Shown: piece by piece, positions 61,322-64,000 of the stretch
How the letters are laid out: each line of letters begins with the position of its first letter
Numbering within the stretch: the first letter of the stretch is position 1
NCBI RefSeq assembly: GCF_000519125.1
Contig: NZ_JAEX01000010.1
Span: 46,301 to 110,300 of the forward strand
Length of the DNA: 64,000 bases
Reading direction: 5' to 3'
Source: Desulfocurvus vexinensis DSM 17965
GTDB lineage: Bacteria > Desulfobacterota > Desulfovibrionia > Desulfovibrionales > Desulfovibrionaceae
The notes under the pieces: generated by a model
Databases searched by the model: none
What the model saw: only the letters and a program-made list of their open reading frames with translations
What the model was told of the DNA's origin: nothing
Position numbers and translations under genes: made by a program

Positions 61322-63871
61322 GGGCTCCTCCCGGCGCCGGGGCTCCGGCGCCGCCTGTTGCGCGGGTTGCACGGCGCGGGCGGGCTCCGGGGGGCCGCCT
61401 GCGGCCTCGAAGAAAAACGCGGGCGAAGGCAGGGCGCCGGGCACCACGGCACCGTCCGCGCCGCCCAGGCCGGGGCGCCCCCCAGGCCCGGCGGGCGCCC
61501 CGGGCATCAGGGCCGCCGCAGGAAGCGCCCCGGGCTCCCCAGGGTCCAGGGCCGCCCGGGCCTCGGCCAGGGCCGCGTCCACGTCCAGCGCCGGGGGCGG
61601 CGTGTCGCGGATGGCCTCCAGCAGGAAACGCGCCGCGCCCTTGTCGATGGGCCGGTTGCCCGAGCCGCATTTGGGCGAATGCACGCACGAGGGGCAGCCC
61701 GTTTCGCAGGGGCACGAGGCCACCACGTCCAGGGTCCGCTCCAGCAGCTCCCCGGCCTGCCCAAAGGCCTGCCACGACAGGCCCACCCCGCCGGGCAGCC
61801 CGTCGTACACGAACACCGCCGCCCCGCCCACCTGGGGATGGTACGGCGTGGAAATGCCGCCCAGGTCGTTGCGGTCGGTCATCACCAACAGCGGCAGGAT
61901 GCCAATGGCCGCATGCTCCAGGGCATGGATGCCGCCCATGAAATGCATGAAGCCGTCCTCGGCGCGGCGCTGGGCCTCGCGCGGGATCTCCAGCCACAAG
62001 CCCTCGGTCTCGAAGCTCATGGGCGGCAGGTCCAGGGGCACCACGGTCAGCAGCGCGCCGCCCTTGTTCCGGCGCCGCTCGTAGCCCGTGACGCGCTCGG
62101 TGACGCGCAGCCGGCCCTTGAACACGCGCATGCCCCATGCCGTGCGCACCCCGTCCACGGACAGGATGCGCGTGGACTTCTCCGCACGCACCCGGGTGTA
62201 ATGGTCCACCCGCGCCGGGGCCACGGTCACCGTGCGCCCGGGCAGGTCCAGCACCTGGACCACATAGGTCCGCCCCAGGTGCAGATACACCGCGCCGGGA
62301 TGCGCCTCCTTGCAGGCGCGGTGCTCGTCCACCTGACCCACGCTGCGCTCGCCCTCGCCGCCGCCCAGGGCGATGATGCGCAGCTGCCCGCCCGCGCCGC
62401 GCAGGTCCACAGTATGGTGCGGGCGGCGGCGCGGGGAGTGGATTTCCGCGCCGTCGGCGCTGGCCAGGAGCCGCCCGTCGTCCAGCATGGCCCGCAGCAC
62501 AGGCGCCACCCCGGGCTCGGCCAGCCAGGGCTCGCCAGGGGCCAGGGGCAGCTCCGCCGCCGCGCAGACCAGGTGGCGCTCCACGATGCGCGGGTTGGCC
62601 GGGTTGAGCACCGCACGCTCGGGGGGTCGGGCGAAGAAATCGCGCGGGTTGCGCATGAAATACTGGTCCAGCTGGTCCTCCCCGGCGATGAGCGCCACGG
62701 CGGACTCCTGCTGCGCCCGGCCCACGCGGCCCCCGCGCTGCAAGGTCTGCATCACCGTGCCCGGGTAGCCCACCAGGATGCACAGGTCCAGGCTGCCGAT
62801 GTCGATGCCCAGCTCCAGGGCGCTGGTGGAAATGACCGCCAAAAGCTCCCCCGAGGCCATGCGCGCCTCGATGTCCCGGCGCTCCTCGGGCAAAAACCCC
62901 GCCCTGTACGCGCTGATGCGCTCGCGGTACGGCCCCGAACGCTGCGCCGCCCACAGGGCGATCAGCTCGGTCATGCGCCGCGACTGGGTGTAGACGATGG
63001 TCCGCAACCCGCGCGCCAGGGCCGCCTTGAGCAGCAGGATGGCCACCTGCGACGGGCTGTCGGCCATGGTCAGCGCCGGGTTCAGGAACAGGAAATGCCG
63101 CCCGCCCCGGGGCGCGCCGCTCTCGGTGATCTCCGCGACCTCCTGGCCCGAAAGCTGGCGCGCCAGCTCCCCGGGGTTGCCCACCGTAGCCGAGAGGAAC
63201 GCGAAGGCCGGGGCCGACCCGTAGCGGCGGCACACCCGCGCCAGGCGCCGGAAAACCTGGGCCATATGCGAACCCAGCACCCCCCGGTAGGTATGCACCT
63301 CGTCCACCACCACATGGGTCAGCCCCGCGAAAAACGCCGCCCACTTCTCATGATGCGCCAGCAGCGCCAGGTGCAGCATCTCCGGATTGGTCAGCAGCAC
63401 ACCCGGCGGCTTCTCGCGGATCTTGCGCCGGGCCCAGGCCGTGGTGTCACCATCATAAATGGCCGCCCGGGGCCGCGAGGCCTCGGGCCAGGGCGCCACC
63501 AGCTCCTCGAAGGAGCGCAACTGGTCCTGGGCCAGGGCCTTCAAGGGGAAAAGACACAGCGCCCGGCTGTCGGGGTTCATGAGCTGCTGCTCCAGCACGG
63601 GCAGGCTGGAAACCAGGGTCTTGCCGCTGGCCGTGGGCGTGGCCACCACCACGTTGCGCCCCGCGCGCAAGAGGTCCATGGCCGCCGCCTGATGCGCATA
63701 CAGGCTGCCAATGCCGCGCCGTTCCAAAAGCCGTTCCACCGTCACCGGCCAGGGCCGGCGGCAGGCGCCCGCCACCGCCTCGCCCGCAGGCAACACCTCA
63801 TGGTGCGCCACCAGATGCCCCAGCCGCTGCGAGGCCTTGAGCGCCGCGATGTATTCGCCAATGTCCGCCAT
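60752..63871 (-). CDS. MrfA-like DEAD/DEAH helicase fused to an MrfB-like RNase H-fold exonuclease
   Basis: A single 1039-residue frame. Residues about 50-460 are a superfamily 2 helicase: VATPTASGKT (Walker A, Lys84), VVDEVHTYRG (DEVH), LSATVGNPGEL and QRGGRVGRAQQ (motif VI). Residues about 470-760 hold the MrfA/YprA-type C-terminal region with a four-cysteine motif (CPCETGCPSC, then CVHSPKCGSG region near 715-735). A Pro/Ala-rich linker (about 765-850) leads to an RNase H-like exonuclease (about 860-1039): GVFDLETRRS (Asp, Glu), GFNIKRFDYAVL and YCTQDVAVTRD supply DEDD-type acidic residues. In Bacillus MrfA and MrfB are separate proteins that repair mitomycin damage. Here one chain would couple unwinding and cutting. 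Confidence 0.85.
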   Translation of the reverse strand: MADIGEYIAALKASQRLGHLVAHHEVLPAGEAVAGACRRPWPVTVERLLERRGIGSLYAHQAAAMDLLRAGRNVVVATPTASGKTLVSSLPVLEQQLMNPDSRALCLFPLKALAQDQLRSFEELVAPWPEASRPRAAIYDGDTTAWARRKIREKPPGVLLTNPEMLHLALLAHHEKWAAFFAGLTHVVVDEVHTYRGVLGSHMAQVFRRLARVCRRYGSAPAFAFLSATVGNPGELARQLSGQEVAEITESGAPRGGRHFLFLNPALTMADSPSQVAILLLKAALARGLRTIVYTQSRRMTELIALWAAQRSGPYRERISAYRAGFLPEERRDIEARMASGELLAVISTSALELGIDIGSLDLCILVGYPGTVMQTLQRGGRVGRAQQESAVALIAGEDQLDQYFMRNPRDFFARPPERAVLNPANPRIVERHLVCAAAELPLAPGEPWLAEPGVAPVLRAMLDDGRLLASADGAEIHSPRRRPHHTVDLRGAGGQLRIIALGGGEGERSVGQVDEHRACKEAHPGAVYLHLGRTYVVQVLDLPGRTVTVAPARVDHYTRVRAEKSTRILSVDGVRTAWGMRVFKGRLRVTERVTGYERRRNKGGALLTVVPLDLPPMSFETEGLWLEIPREAQRRAEDGFMHFMGGIHALEHAAIGILPLLVMTDRNDLGGISTPYHPQVGGAAVFVYDGLPGGVGLSWQAFGQAGELLERTLDVVASCPCETGCPSCVHSPKCGSGNRPIDKGAARFLLEAIRDTPPPALDVDAALAEARAALDPGEPGALPAAALMPGAPAGPGGRPGLGGADGAVVPGALPSPAFFFEAAGGPPEPARAVQPAQQAAPEPRRREEPMSSQQTPATGVASGHFGVFDLETRRSAAEVGGWHRAERMGVSCACLYDSRSGQTRAYVQEELGELVRDLAALPLVVGFNIKRFDYAVLRGVVDFDPAALATCDMLEHVYTRLGYRLSLDHLAKATLGAQKSADGLQALAWWKEGRLDEIIAYCTQDVAVTRDLFLYGREHGHVLFTNKAKQTVRLPVSW

Positions 63872-63933
63872 GCGGAGAAGATACGGCGCGACAGCCAGGA
63901 AGGGAAGAGCCGAGGGAGAGCGGCGAAGAAGAA

Positions 63934-63998
63934 CCGGGAGAGGGGGGAGCGGGGGAATTTTTCTGGCGCCAAAATTCCCCCGCTCCCCCCTCTCCCGG
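63934..63998. terminator. Very long perfect hairpin at the right edge
   Basis: A 28-base perfect stem (63934-63961/63971-63998) with a 9-base loop. The arms begin CCGGGAGAGGGGGGAGC and end in TTTT/AAAA near the loop, not at the base. It lies 63 bases upstream of the helicase start and continues to the window end, so it may end a gene outside the window. Confidence 0.6.
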
Positions 63999-64000
63999 AC

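Overview
The window is about 64 kb of a very GC-rich bacterial chromosome with dense genes and almost no mobile DNA. Gene content points to a strictly anaerobic deltaproteobacterium of the Desulfovibrio type. Evidence includes a tungsten-type aldehyde:ferredoxin oxidoreductase, a four-subunit 2-oxoacid:ferredoxin oxidoreductase, a FapA-family protein, a sigma-54 response regulator and several deltaproteobacterial-style envelope proteins. The lineage is inferred from gene families and base composition; there is no rRNA or tRNA gene to confirm it.

Layout. 1-11.7 kb: end of a glycosyltransferase, an OlsF-like two-domain acyltransferase, a FapA plus degenerate HD-GYP regulator pair, an aminotransferase/histidine kinase/NtrC-type regulator cluster, a cysteine-containing PAS kinase and sfsA. 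A cloverleaf-like repeat follows at 11754-11876. 11.9-18.8 kb: a packed minus-strand run purB-pyrE-lipoprotein-L,D-transpeptidase-membrane protein-M99 carboxypeptidase. The last part resembles the Csd6/Csd4 (Pgp2/Pgp1) cell-shape enzymes of epsilonproteobacteria. fmdB and a 36-residue basic protein lie upstream. 18.9-27.7 kb: aldehyde oxidoreductase, a divergent possible beta-grasp protein, an MltF-like transglycosylase with an MliC-type lipoprotein, and two tandem MoeA genes, the second fused to a periplasmic-binding-like domain. 28-42 kb: rlmB, mltD, ald with its Lrp-type regulator and a clear operator, aroE, the 2-oxoacid oxidoreductase operon, queA and coaBC.

42-50 kb is an origin-proximal style region. 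It holds nfeD and slipin genes, a nucleotide-sugar epimerase, parA, parB, hldA and a DUF1992 gene. Two strong parS-like 16-mers and one weaker one lie upstream of parA, two of them inside coding sequence. parA and parB are separated by an opposed zinc-ribbon gene and by decayed repeats of that gene's own 3' end. 50-58 kb: a minus-strand translation operon hisS-aspS-def-fmt-DUF116-rsmB. 58-64 kb: ilvD, a methyltransferase, and a giant helicase-exonuclease that joins MrfA-like and MrfB-like parts in one frame, with a well-placed internal start before the nuclease part.

Main themes are envelope and peptidoglycan remodelling (two lytic transglycosylases, an L,D-transpeptidase, a carboxypeptidase), molybdenum/tungsten cofactor enzymes, chromosome partitioning, and housekeeping translation and biosynthesis. 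No complete new defence or mobile system was found. The items most worth a second look are the cell-shape operon, the parS/parAB arrangement with its decaying duplications, the MrfA-MrfB fusion, the cloverleaf repeat, and the protein divergent from the aldehyde oxidoreductase.
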